From Alphaproteobacteria bacterium (GTDB lineage Bacteria; Pseudomonadota; Alphaproteobacteria; JAOXRX01), in NCBI GenBank assembly GCA_025800285.1, contig JAOXRX010000095.1, positions 1-38,693 of the forward strand: DNA of 38,693 bases, read 5' to 3'. A model generated the notes under the pieces. The model ran no database searches, was not told the DNA's origin, and was given only the letters and a program-made list of their open reading frames with translations. Position numbers and translations under genes: made by a program. Position 1 is the stretch's first letter; each line of letters begins with the position of its first letter. Shown here piece by piece: positions 1 through 7,682 of this stretch.

Positions 1-1
1 A

Positions 2-226
2 GATAGTTATGCATCATTTACTACAGCTCCAACGGGCAATTCTAATGTTGGAGGGTTAGTTGGATATTCTTCTAGTGGTAATGTTAATAACTATAGTGAT
101 CTTTGTGAAGAAGGTGTTAATGCTTGCTCTGAAGCAGATGCAATTGCTATACAGAATAATTCATGGACAAGCCCAATATGGAAAACTGTAGGGACTACAA
201 AAACTCCATTGTTAATTAAAGAGTAA
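2..226 (+). CDS. C-terminal fragment of a GLUG-motif surface protein (5'-truncated by window)
   Basis: An open frame enters from the left edge and stops at 224-226, giving the last 74 residues. The fragment contains GGLVGYSSSGNVNNYSD, a good match to the GLUG motif (GGLVG-x-N/S-x-G-x-I/V-x-N-x-Y) found in large bacterial surface and adhesin-like proteins. A short Cys-containing tail follows and ends PLLIKE. Only one repeat is visible, so total length and export signal are unknown. rsmD starts 3 bases after the stop, so the two may be co-transcribed. The family call rests on one motif. Confidence 0.6.
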   Translation, partial: DSYASFTTAPTGNSNVGGLVGYSSSGNVNNYSDLCEEGVNACSEADAIAIQNNSWTSPIWKTVGTTKTPLLIKE

Positions 227-229
227 AAT

Positions 230-760
230 ATGAGAGTAATAGCAGGTAAATATAGAGGTAGAGTATTAAAGTCTCCGATTGGTAAAAGAATTAGACCAAC
301 TACAGATAGAACTAAAGAAGCAGTTTTTTCTTCTTTGGAATCTAGCGGGGGTATTAATAATAAAAAGGTGTTGGATGCTTTTTGTGGCTCTGGAGCTCTG
401 GGTATAGAGTCTTTATCTAGAGGAGCTAAAAAAGTTTTTTTTATGGATATAGACACTAGACTTGTTAGAGATAATGTCTCTTCTTATAAAAACGATAATG
501 ATATAAATGTAATCACTTGTGATGTCTTGAGTCCTGCTTCTTCCAGAGAAGTAATGGATATAATTTTTATTGATCCTCCTTATGCTATGGAGGCAGGAGC
601 AAAATCTATAAAGATTCTATCAGAAAAAGGCTGGGCTAATGAAGATACTCTATTCGTTGTTGAGACAGATAAAGATGATGAGTGTATGTTAGAAGAAGAT
701 TATTCGTATTTCAAAAAGAAAAAATATGGAAAAAGCAGTATTTATTTTGTAAAGTTATAA
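230..760 (+). CDS. rsmD: 16S rRNA (guanine966-N2)-methyltransferase RsmD
   Basis: This 176-residue protein has the full RsmD layout. The N-terminus MRVIAGKYRGR is followed by RPTTDRTKEAVFSSL, then the SAM-binding motif DAFCGSGALGIE at residues 49-60. The catalytic DPPY motif lies at 115-118. In the known family it methylates G966 of 16S rRNA on the 30S subunit, using S-adenosylmethionine. Length is normal for the family (about 180-200). It starts 3 bases after the upstream surface-protein gene. Its last 6 bases overlap the 3' end of the convergent gene at 755-1282, and no terminator is evident at that junction. Confidence 0.93.
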   Translation: MRVIAGKYRGRVLKSPIGKRIRPTTDRTKEAVFSSLESSGGINNKKVLDAFCGSGALGIESLSRGAKKVFFMDIDTRLVRDNVSSYKNDNDINVITCDVLSPASSREVMDIIFIDPPYAMEAGAKSIKILSEKGWANEDTLFVVETDKDDECMLEEDYSYFKKKKYGKSSIYFVKL

Positions 761-1282
761 CCAATCGGGCTCACCATTTTTCCACTTAGCGAATTTTATT
801 TTCTCTTTTTTATAGAAATTTCTATAAGAAGCTATAGCGGTTTTCATTTTGCAATAATCGGGCATTGCTAAAGCAGGAGTGGTAAACTTTGTTTTAGGAA
901 TGTTTTGAGGAGGGTGTCTTAAGATTTCTCTAAGTTTAATGTCAGTTAAATGAGTCTTCCCATATCTTTTTTTAAATTCATCACACAAAGCACAAAACAG
1001 ATTATATAAGTAGTTATAGTTTTCTACTGACTCTTCTGTCCATATTACACAAGGATGGTGATAGAAACCTGCTTGATAAAGAGTTTCTTCTCTTTTATCA
1101 TTAAGTTTCCAAGCTCTAACTTTGTGATTTGATTTATTTATTCTGTAATATTCCTCTCCATCAAGAACCCTATGAGCAGTCGACATAATTTGTGCATACT
1201 CTATTATCATTTTAACACAATGCTGATCGCAATGGTGTTCTGCACACTTTTTAGGGTCTTTATCTAAGTAGAATATATTCAT
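755..1282 (-). CDS. conserved hypothetical protein, phage-like family
   Basis: This 175-residue soluble protein has no signal peptide or membrane segment. Its N-terminus, MNIFYLDKDPKKCAEHHCD, followed by a QHCVKMIIEYAQIMSTAHR stretch, resembles a hypothetical protein I recall being common in marine phages and some bacteria. The family has conserved His residues and no function known to me. Conserved-looking His/Cys residues cluster in the first 40 positions, and Trp/Tyr-rich segments follow. The ATG at 1282 has no Shine-Dalgarno sequence, but a strong promoter ends 6 bases upstream, which predicts a leaderless mRNA. It converges on rsmD with a 6-base overlap. The function is not assigned. Confidence 0.75.
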   Translation of the reverse strand: MNIFYLDKDPKKCAEHHCDQHCVKMIIEYAQIMSTAHRVLDGEEYYRINKSNHKVRAWKLNDKREETLYQAGFYHHPCVIWTEESVENYNYLYNLFCALCDEFKKRYGKTHLTDIKLREILRHPPQNIPKTKFTTPALAMPDYCKMKTAIASYRNFYKKEKIKFAKWKNGEPDWL

Positions 1283-1288
1283 ACAAAT

Positions 1289-1317
1289 ATTATAGCTTTT
1301 TAATTATTAAAGCTCAA
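1289..1317 (-). promoter_or_regulatory. sigma70-type promoter, predicted leaderless start
   Basis: On the minus strand TTGAGC (1317-1312), a 17-base spacer and a perfect TATAAT (1294-1289) lie 6 bases before the ATG at 1282. Transcription would begin at about the A of the ATG. Confidence 0.65.
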
Positions 1318-1425
1318 TTAAAAAATCTTTATTAAAAAAAAATTTACAAAATAAAAAAATTATGTTAGTGTTGAAAGGATCGTTTTTAAGGCGAGATGGA
1401 ATAACAAAAAAAGGTTGAAAAAACA

Positions 1426-1887
1426 ATGGCTTTTATTAATATAGATAAAAATGAATTAAAAGATTTAGTAGAAATTTTAGAAGATAGCTCTTTAGCTGAG
1501 ATTAAATTAGCAGATGGAGATGCAAAAATAACTTTAAGTAAAGCAACAAGTGGTGCAGTTGTAGCTCCAGTTGCAGCGGCAGCTCCAGTGGCAATGCCTG
1601 CAGCAGCGGCGGCAGCTCCAGTAGTGGCTGCAGAGATAAAAAATGAAGATCATCCTGGGGCTATTAAATCTCCAATGGTTGGTAATGTTTACTTAAAACC
1701 ATCACCAGATGCTGATAACTTTGTAAAAGCTGGCGATTCTGTAAGTGCTGGAGATACTCTTCTTATTGTTGAAGCAATGAAAGTTATGAACCCTATTAAA
1801 GCTGAGAAATCAGGTGTAGTAAAAGAAATATGTGTTTCAGATGCTCAACCAGTTGAGTTTGAACAAGTATTAGCTATAATTGAATAA
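1426..1887 (+). CDS. accB: acetyl-CoA carboxylase biotin carboxyl carrier protein (AccB)
   Basis: This 153-residue protein carries biotin for acetyl-CoA carboxylase, the first committed step of fatty-acid synthesis. An N-terminal domain (1-40) is joined by a mobile Ala/Pro/Val linker (about 45-68) to a C-terminal biotinyl domain. The biotinylation motif EAMKVMN has its acceptor lysine at K119. Length matches the family. accC follows after 20 bases, the common accBC arrangement. The 143-base upstream region is very AT-rich. TTTACA at 1343 is a possible -35 element, but I see no convincing -10 at the right spacing. Confidence 0.96.
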   Translation: MAFINIDKNELKDLVEILEDSSLAEIKLADGDAKITLSKATSGAVVAPVAAAAPVAMPAAAAAAPVVAAEIKNEDHPGAIKSPMVGNVYLKPSPDADNFVKAGDSVSAGDTLLIVEAMKVMNPIKAEKSGVVKEICVSDAQPVEFEQVLAIIE

Positions 1888-1907
1888 TAAATAAAAAGAG
1901 ATTAATT

Positions 1908-3245
1908 ATGTTTAAGAAAATTTTAATTGCAAACCGTGGAGATGTCGCTCTAAGAATTGTTAGAGCTTGTAAAGAAATGGGTATTAAATCTGTTGCTATC
2001 CACTCTACGGCTGATGCTGATTCTATGCATGTTAGACTTGCTGATGAGTCTGTTTGTGTAGGTCCTGCATCTTCAAAGGATAGTTATTTAAATATGCAGT
2101 CTATTATTTCTGCTGCAGTAGTTACTCATGCTGATGCAATTCATCCAGGTATTGGTTTCTTATCAGAAAATGCTAAATTTGCTGATATGGTTGTAGAGCA
2201 TGGTTTCGAATTTATTGGGCCTTCTGCTCAACATATGAGAATGATGGGTGATAAGGCTGTTGCTAAACAAACAGTTGCAGAATTAGGAGTTCCAGTGGTT
2301 CCGGGATCTAAAGGTCTTGTGGAAAATATTGAAGAAGCTAGAGTGGTTTCTGAAGAAATGGGATACCCTGTTTTGGTTAAAGCCTCTATGGGTGGTGGCG
2401 GAAAAGGTATGAAAGTTGCTATGACCGCTGAAGAACTTGATGAAGCTTGGAATTTCGCTAGAGCAGAAGCAAAAGCTGCTTTCGGAGATGACTCTGTTTA
2501 TATCGAGAAATTCTTAAAACAACCAAAACATATTGAAATTCAATTGTTTGGTGATAAGCATGGTAATGGTATTCACTTAGGTGAAAGAGATTGCTCTGTT
2601 CAAAGAAGAAATCAAAAACTTGTTGAAGAATCTCCTTCTCCAGTAATTACTGAAGAATTAAGAAATGAAATTGGTGAAATATCTGCTAATATGGTTAGAA
2701 AACTGGGGTATGTAGGTGCTGGAACAATCGAGTACTTATATGAAGACGGTAGATTTTATTTCATGGAAATGAATACTAGACTTCAAGTTGAACATCCAGT
2801 TACAGAAATGGTTACAGGAATTGACTTAGTTAAAGAACAAATTCGTGTTGCAAATGGTGAACCTTTATCTTACAAACAAGAAGATATTAAAATGAAAGGT
2901 CATGCAATCGAAGCTAGGGTTAATGCTGAAGATCCTGAAACATTTATGCCTTCTCCAGGTAAAATCAAAGGATATCATACTCCTGGTGGACTAGGTATTC
3001 GTGTGGATAGTGCTCTTTATGGTGGTTATATAGTTCCTTCTCACTATGATAGTTTAATAGCTAAGGTTATTGTTCATGGTGATACAAGAGAAGAAGCAAT
3101 TGCTAGACTACATAGAGCTCTTGATGAATTTGTTATTGACGGTGTTAAAACATCAAACCCTCTTGTTAGAAAAGTTCTTGATGAAGAAGAATTTAGAGAA
3201 GGTGGATATGATAATAAATGGTTAGAAAGATATCTTGATTTATAA
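1908..3245 (+). CDS. accC: acetyl-CoA carboxylase biotin carboxylase subunit (AccC)
   Basis: This 445-residue ATP-grasp enzyme carboxylates the biotin on AccB using ATP and bicarbonate. The N-terminus MFKKILIANRGDVALRI is the family signature. The glycine-rich ATP loop GGGGKGMK spans 162-169. The metal and bicarbonate site EMNTRLQVEHPVTE spans 287-300, with E287, N289, R291 and E295 all present. Length is normal (449 in E. coli). It is the second gene of accBC, and the operon is closed by a hairpin at 3281-3321. Confidence 0.97.
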   Translation: MFKKILIANRGDVALRIVRACKEMGIKSVAIHSTADADSMHVRLADESVCVGPASSKDSYLNMQSIISAAVVTHADAIHPGIGFLSENAKFADMVVEHGFEFIGPSAQHMRMMGDKAVAKQTVAELGVPVVPGSKGLVENIEEARVVSEEMGYPVLVKASMGGGGKGMKVAMTAEELDEAWNFARAEAKAAFGDDSVYIEKFLKQPKHIEIQLFGDKHGNGIHLGERDCSVQRRNQKLVEESPSPVITEELRNEIGEISANMVRKLGYVGAGTIEYLYEDGRFYFMEMNTRLQVEHPVTEMVTGIDLVKEQIRVANGEPLSYKQEDIKMKGHAIEARVNAEDPETFMPSPGKIKGYHTPGGLGIRVDSALYGGYIVPSHYDSLIAKVIVHGDTREEAIARLHRALDEFVIDGVKTSNPLVRKVLDEEEFREGGYDNKWLERYLDL

Positions 3246-3280
3246 AAATAGATTTTATTCTTAATTTATTTTAAAAGATT

Positions 3281-3321
3281 AAACCCCCATTGCAATACTT
3301 AAATGTATAGCAAGGGGGTTT
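3281..3321 (+). terminator. terminator of accBC
   Basis: The arms AAACCCCCATTGC and GCAAGGGGGTTT pair with one bulged base around a 16-base loop. A weak T-rich stretch (TTTAACTTTC) follows. It lies 35 bases after the accC stop. Confidence 0.65.
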
Positions 3322-3364
3322 AACTTTCATATAAATTAATTTAAAATCTATTTTTCTTTTCTAT

Positions 3365-3474
3365 GTCATTCTGAGTGTAACGAAGAATCTTTTCATGCTT
3401 GTGTAATATAGATTTACATCCTGTAGCACAATGAGATTCTTCACTTCCACACAAGTGTGTCCGTTCAGAATGAC
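3365..3474. repeat. interspersed inverted repeat, full copy 1
   Basis: This 110-base unit begins GTCATTCTGAGTGTAACG and ends GTTCAGAATGAC. The 10-base ends GTCATTCTGA and TCAGAATGAC are perfect inverted repeats. A second, internal inverted pair (AAGAATCT and AGATTCTT) lies inside. Related copies occur near 22592-22979 and 38404-38693. It sits between the convergent 3' ends of accC and glk. Open frames across it (for example 3341-3526) are artefacts of the repeat. Confidence 0.85.
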
Positions 3475-3505
3475 GGAATAGAGAGGGTATCAGCAACACA
3501 GCAAT

Positions 3506-3551
3506 ATTCTTCTTCGCTCCGCTCATCAGAATGACGGAGTAGGAATGACGG
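3506..3551. repeat. partial 3' ends of the interspersed repeat
   Basis: ATTCTTCTTCGCTCCGCTC followed by ATCAGAATGACGG (3506-3537) matches the alternative right end of the copy at 38593-38693. A further scrap, GGAATGACGG, ends near 3551. The 5' halves are missing, so these look like decayed or rearranged copies. Confidence 0.6.
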
Positions 3552-3588
3552 ATTTTAAAGAGATTATAGAATTTAATATTCTATAAAT

Positions 3589-4569
3589 TTACTCATTAAT
3601 TTTGTTGATTATATACTTTAACCCTACAAAAGCAGGAGTAGGATGTGTTATTATATAAGTAGGAATGTTCTCTAAATATTCTCTCATACCTTCTTTGTCT
3701 TCAAAAGATTCTCTAAAACATGATGTTTCTAAAAAATCTTTCATAGCATTAACTATATTGCCAACAATGAAAACTCCTCCTTTAGACCCTACAGTAAGGG
3801 CCATGTTGCCTGCCATGTTACCTAAGAATGAACAAAACATTTCAATTGTTTCTAGCATTCTAGCAGACTCTCCATTAGTGCCCTTGATAACAAGTTCTTC
3901 CGATGTTAGCCCTTCTTCAGGTTCCTCATTGCTTATTTGGCATATAGCTGTATATAAGTTTATTATCCCTTGTCCAGATAGAATTTTTTCAAATGATACA
4001 AGACCATGATTTTTTCTAAGTTGGGCTATGATTTTCCCTTCTCTATCGTTTCTTGCTGACATAGTTACATGTCCACCTTCTCCTGGAAGAGGATAGAAAT
4101 CACTACCAATGCTTACAAGAGTTGCTGCTCCAAGTCCAGTTCCTGGTCCGATAACTGACATAGGATGTTTTAGTATTGTTTTACCCTTGTCTTGAATTTT
4201 GTGTATATCACTTAATGAGAAAAATGGTAGAGCACAAGAAACAGCTGTAAAGTCATTAACAATTTCAAGAGATTCCATCCTTAAAGTTTCTTTTAATTTA
4301 GTTATAGAAAAATTCCAAGGATGATTTGTCATTTGTATTTGGTCTCCAATTACAGGACAAGCAATAGCAATAGCTCCATTCACAGGAACAGGTATATCTT
4401 CCTCTAATTCTGTATTTATGTAGTTAAAAATTGCTTTGTCTAATGTAGCAAAATCAGAACATTTATACTCTTTGATTTTTTGAACTTTTTGATTGTAATA
4501 TATTGCTAACCTTATATTTGTTGCTCCTATATCACCTATTAAAGATGAGTAATTACCAAAGTATCTCAT
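3589..4569 (-). CDS. glk: glucokinase (Glk, proteobacterial type)
   Basis: This 326-residue cytosolic enzyme phosphorylates glucose to glucose-6-phosphate with ATP. The phosphate-binding motif GDIGATN is at 12-18 and NDF with the predicted catalytic Asp at 105-107. GPGTGLGAA is at 141-149 and the LPGEGGH sugar-binding motif at 161-167. Length matches E. coli Glk (321). The start is supported by AAGGAG seven bases before the ATG. It stands alone on the minus strand, divergent from the histidine kinase gene. With glgA at 28803 it suggests glucose and glycogen metabolism. Confidence 0.93.
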   Translation of the reverse strand: MRYFGNYSSLIGDIGATNIRLAIYYNQKVQKIKEYKCSDFATLDKAIFNYINTELEEDIPVPVNGAIAIACPVIGDQIQMTNHPWNFSITKLKETLRMESLEIVNDFTAVSCALPFFSLSDIHKIQDKGKTILKHPMSVIGPGTGLGAATLVSIGSDFYPLPGEGGHVTMSARNDREGKIIAQLRKNHGLVSFEKILSGQGIINLYTAICQISNEEPEEGLTSEELVIKGTNGESARMLETIEMFCSFLGNMAGNMALTVGSKGGVFIVGNIVNAMKDFLETSCFRESFEDKEGMREYLENIPTYIITHPTPAFVGLKYIINKINE

Positions 4570-4600
4570 TTTTTCTCCTTTTTGTTTTTACTATATTTTA

Positions 4601-4629
4601 TATATAAAGTATTTATTTCAATTTTGCAA
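4601..4629 (-). promoter_or_regulatory. promoter of glk
   Basis: TTGCAA (4629-4624), a 17-base spacer and TATATA (4606-4601) read towards glk. They leave a leader of about 25 bases that contains the AAGGAG ribosome binding site. Confidence 0.5.
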
Positions 4630-4713
4630 AACATATATCTTGATTTATGAAGTTTTTTAATGTAGGGTTATGTTTATAGCCTAAAAAAGAAGAAAAAATG
4701 TAGAGTTTTATAT

Positions 4714-6576
4714 ATGGAATTTATTAATAATAGTTATTTTATTTTTGTATCTGTAGCATTGTTTGTTATGTCTTCTCTTATGTATATAAGAGAGCTTTTA
4801 AAGCAACAAAGGCACTATATACAAATTCAAAAAGTTAAAGAGATGGAAGATAAGAAGAAAAGAGATTTTATCTCTAATATAAATCATGAAGTAAGAACGC
4901 CTGTTAATGTGATATCTGGTATGTTGCATTTACTCGCTAGACAAGATTTAGATGAACAAAGCATGTCTTATGTCGAGAAAATTAAACTAGCAAATAAAGA
5001 TATAAAAAATGTTATAGATAATGCTCTAGATTTTAACAAGCTTTATGGAGGGGATATAGAGGTTCATAATAAAGAAATAAACTTTAAATCTTTTGTTGAT
5101 AGTTTAAGAGAGGACTTCTATTTACAAGCAAAGCAAAAAGGTTTGAAATTAATTTTTAATATAGATGAAAATGCTCCTAAAAGAATTAATTCCGATGAAT
5201 ACTTATTAAAAGCTATATGTAGTAAGCTTATCAATAATGCAATTAAGTTTACAGAAGAGGGTGAAGTAATATTTAAAGTTAATTTGCTTCAAGCAAATGA
5301 TAGTGTTGTTAATTTAAACTTTGAAGTTATCGATACAGGTATAGGTATGGATAAAGAGCAAATTCAAGCTATATTTAAAGCATTTGAACAAGGAGATGGT
5401 TCTAAAACAAGAACATATGGTGGGATAGGTATAGGTCTGTTCCTAACAGAAAAAATGTTGGAAGCAATGAAAAGTAAAATAAGAATTCAGACAACATTAG
5501 GGCAAGGAAGTAGCTTTAGTTTCTCTTTAGTTCTGGAGTATATAGCTGATGATTTATCTGATGCTGAAATTTGCAGAGGTAAAAAGATCATGTTTGTTGA
5601 TGATGATTTGATTAATAGACAAATAGGTCAAACTTTATTAAATGATTTAAATGTTAATTCAGTTATTTTATCTTCAGGTGAAGAGGCTTTAGAAAACTTA
5701 AATGATTCTTTTGATTTATTAATAGTTGATATTCAAATGCCTGGTATAAATGGCATGGAGGTTGCTGAAAAAATTAAAGGTCAGGGATACAATGACTTGC
5801 CAATAATTGCTTTAACAGGTAACTCAGATGCAGCAGATTTAGAAAAATATAAAAGGTCTGGAATGAGTGGATGTATTGCTAAGCCTATAGATTTTGATGT
5901 TTTAAAAGGAACAATAGCAGATGCTTTTAAAAACACAAATACTGTTAGTAGCTTTAAAAAAATTAGTAAAGATGTTTTAGATTTTGACTCTGATGTTTCA
6001 AGCTTTAGTGCAGCAAAAGGTCTAAGGTTAATCAATAATGATAAGAGTTTATTTAATGATATTTTAACTAAATTTGTTAAGAATTTTGAAGATACTCCAA
6101 ATAAATTAAAGTATTTATCAGAAACAAAAGATTTTAAAAGTGCTACTTTAATCGCTCATTCAATAAAGGGTATCTCTGCTAGTATCGGTGCTGTTCCTCT
6201 GTCTAATTTAGCTAAAGATGTAGAACAGAAGTTTAAAATATCAAGTAAAGCAGATATAGATGAGTTTGTTAAAGAGCACAAAATTGTAATTGAAGAAATT
6301 AAAAAATATTTATCGAATAATCAAATTGAAGAAGCTCCTGTTGAGAAAAAAGAGGGTGGAGTAAAAGATTTAGTTGATTTATTAATAGAATTGCAGGATA
6401 ATGTATCTAGAAACGATCCAGTTAGAAGTAAACAGATATTGCAAAAAATAAATACATATTCATTCTCTGTTTCTATTAAGGATAGTTTATCAAAATTAAA
6501 AGAGTTTATATCATCTTATGATTTTGTAGAAGCTAGTAAAGTTATAGAAGAGATGAGAAAAACATTAGAGGAGTAG
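4714..6576 (+). CDS. hybrid sensor histidine kinase (HisKA-HATPase-REC-HPt)
   Basis: This 620-residue phosphorelay kinase has one N-terminal membrane segment (about 8-25) with almost nothing outside the membrane, then a short helical stretch. The dimerisation domain has the phosphoacceptor H58 in NINHEVRTP. The N box is KLINNAIKF (171-179), the G1 box DTGIGM (207-212) and the G2 box GGIGIGLFL (236-244). The receiver domain has D296-D298, phosphoacceptor D339 and K390. The HPt domain has H482 in AHSIKG. I see no PAS, HAMP or periplasmic sensor domain. The HD-GYP response regulator gene starts 4 bases downstream, so the likely relay is H58 to D339 to H482 to its D54. The ATG lacks a clear Shine-Dalgarno sequence. 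Confidence 0.9.
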   Translation: MEFINNSYFIFVSVALFVMSSLMYIRELLKQQRHYIQIQKVKEMEDKKKRDFISNINHEVRTPVNVISGMLHLLARQDLDEQSMSYVEKIKLANKDIKNVIDNALDFNKLYGGDIEVHNKEINFKSFVDSLREDFYLQAKQKGLKLIFNIDENAPKRINSDEYLLKAICSKLINNAIKFTEEGEVIFKVNLLQANDSVVNLNFEVIDTGIGMDKEQIQAIFKAFEQGDGSKTRTYGGIGIGLFLTEKMLEAMKSKIRIQTTLGQGSSFSFSLVLEYIADDLSDAEICRGKKIMFVDDDLINRQIGQTLLNDLNVNSVILSSGEEALENLNDSFDLLIVDIQMPGINGMEVAEKIKGQGYNDLPIIALTGNSDAADLEKYKRSGMSGCIAKPIDFDVLKGTIADAFKNTNTVSSFKKISKDVLDFDSDVSSFSAAKGLRLINNDKSLFNDILTKFVKNFEDTPNKLKYLSETKDFKSATLIAHSIKGISASIGAVPLSNLAKDVEQKFKISSKADIDEFVKEHKIVIEEIKKYLSNNQIEEAPVEKKEGGVKDLVDLLIELQDNVSRNDPVRSKQILQKINTYSFSVSIKDSLSKLKEFISSYDFVEASKVIEEMRKTLEE

Positions 6577-6580
6577 TCTT

Positions 6581-7657
6581 ATGGATGAAAAATCAACAAT
6601 ACTTATAGTAGATGATGTTAGTGAAAACATTGATGTTCTTGTTAGTGTGCTTAGGGAAGATTATAACTTAAGTATAGCTAAAAATGGTAAAGTTGCTTTA
6701 GATTTAGCAAATAATGTCAACCCAGATTTAATATTGTTAGATATTATGATGCCTAAAATGGATGGGTATGAGGTTTGTACTAAGCTTAAAGAAGAGGATA
6801 ATACAAGAAATATACCTGTAGTGTTTTTAACAGCTCTAGGTCAAAATGAAGATGAAGAAAGAGGTCTTCTGTTAGGGGCAGTTGATTATATTACTAAACC
6901 TTTTGAGCCATCTTTGCTAAAGGTTAGAATTAAAAATCATCTAGAACTTAAGAACCATAGAGATAATCTTGAGAAGCTTGTAGATGAAAAAATTCATGAA
7001 GTTAAAAAAACAAGAGATGCGGCTCTTGCAAGTATGGCATTTCTTGCTGAGTTTAGAGATCCAGAAACAGGAGCTCATGTTATAAGAACAAAAGAGTATG
7101 TTAGATCTTTAGCTGAACATCTTAGAAGTGTTTATCCAGATGAATTAAATGATCAAACTATTGAAGCAATGTATCAAGCGGCAGAACTACATGATATTGG
7201 TAAAGTTGGGGTTCCTGATTCAATATTGTTAAAACCGGGCAGGTTGACAGATGAAGAAATGGAAGAAATGAAAAAACACACTATATATGGTGCAGAAGTA
7301 TTAAGAAAAACAGAAAAACTTTTGGGTACAAAAACTTTGTTCTTAACAACAGCTCAACAAGTAGCAGAGTGTCATCATGAAAAATGGGATGGAACAGGTT
7401 ACCCTAAAGGGCTAAAGGGCGAAGAGATACCTCTGAGTGCTAGATTAATGACTATTGCAGATATTTATGATGCTCTTATGAGTAAGAGACCTTATAAAGA
7501 CCCAATACCTCATGATAAAGTTGTTGAAATAATTACAGAAGGCGATGGTACAGGCAGAACAAAGCCTGAGCATTTCGACCCAAATGTCTTACAAGCATTT
7601 AAGGAAATAAATCATAAGTTTAAACAAATTCTAGAAGATCACCCTGATGAAGAGTAA
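6581..7657 (+). CDS. response regulator with HD-GYP phosphodiesterase domain
   Basis: This 358-residue protein joins an N-terminal receiver domain (about 5-125, phosphoacceptor D54 in LLDIMMPKMDG, conserved K106 in TKPFEP) to an HD-GYP domain. The catalytic HD is H204-D205 in ELHDIGK, and the signature HHEKWDGTGYP spans 265-275. HD-GYP proteins of this RpfG-like layout hydrolyse cyclic di-GMP. The start has GAGGAG upstream and lies 4 bases after the kinase gene, so the two form one operon and probably one pathway. No diguanylate cyclase (GGDEF) gene is present in this window. Confidence 0.92.
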   Translation: MDEKSTILIVDDVSENIDVLVSVLREDYNLSIAKNGKVALDLANNVNPDLILLDIMMPKMDGYEVCTKLKEEDNTRNIPVVFLTALGQNEDEERGLLLGAVDYITKPFEPSLLKVRIKNHLELKNHRDNLEKLVDEKIHEVKKTRDAALASMAFLAEFRDPETGAHVIRTKEYVRSLAEHLRSVYPDELNDQTIEAMYQAAELHDIGKVGVPDSILLKPGRLTDEEMEEMKKHTIYGAEVLRKTEKLLGTKTLFLTTAQQVAECHHEKWDGTGYPKGLKGEEIPLSARLMTIADIYDALMSKRPYKDPIPHDKVVEIITEGDGTGRTKPEHFDPNVLQAFKEINHKFKQILEDHPDEE

Positions 7658-7682
7658 ATCTCATAGAAATTAAATTATTTAT

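Noticed and set aside
3341-3526. Minus-strand open frame of 61 residues (HSERTHLCGSEESHCATG-type protein)
   Set aside because: It is a translation of the interspersed repeat. The same peptide pattern recurs at 22843-23043 and 38448-38657, where the repeat also occurs.
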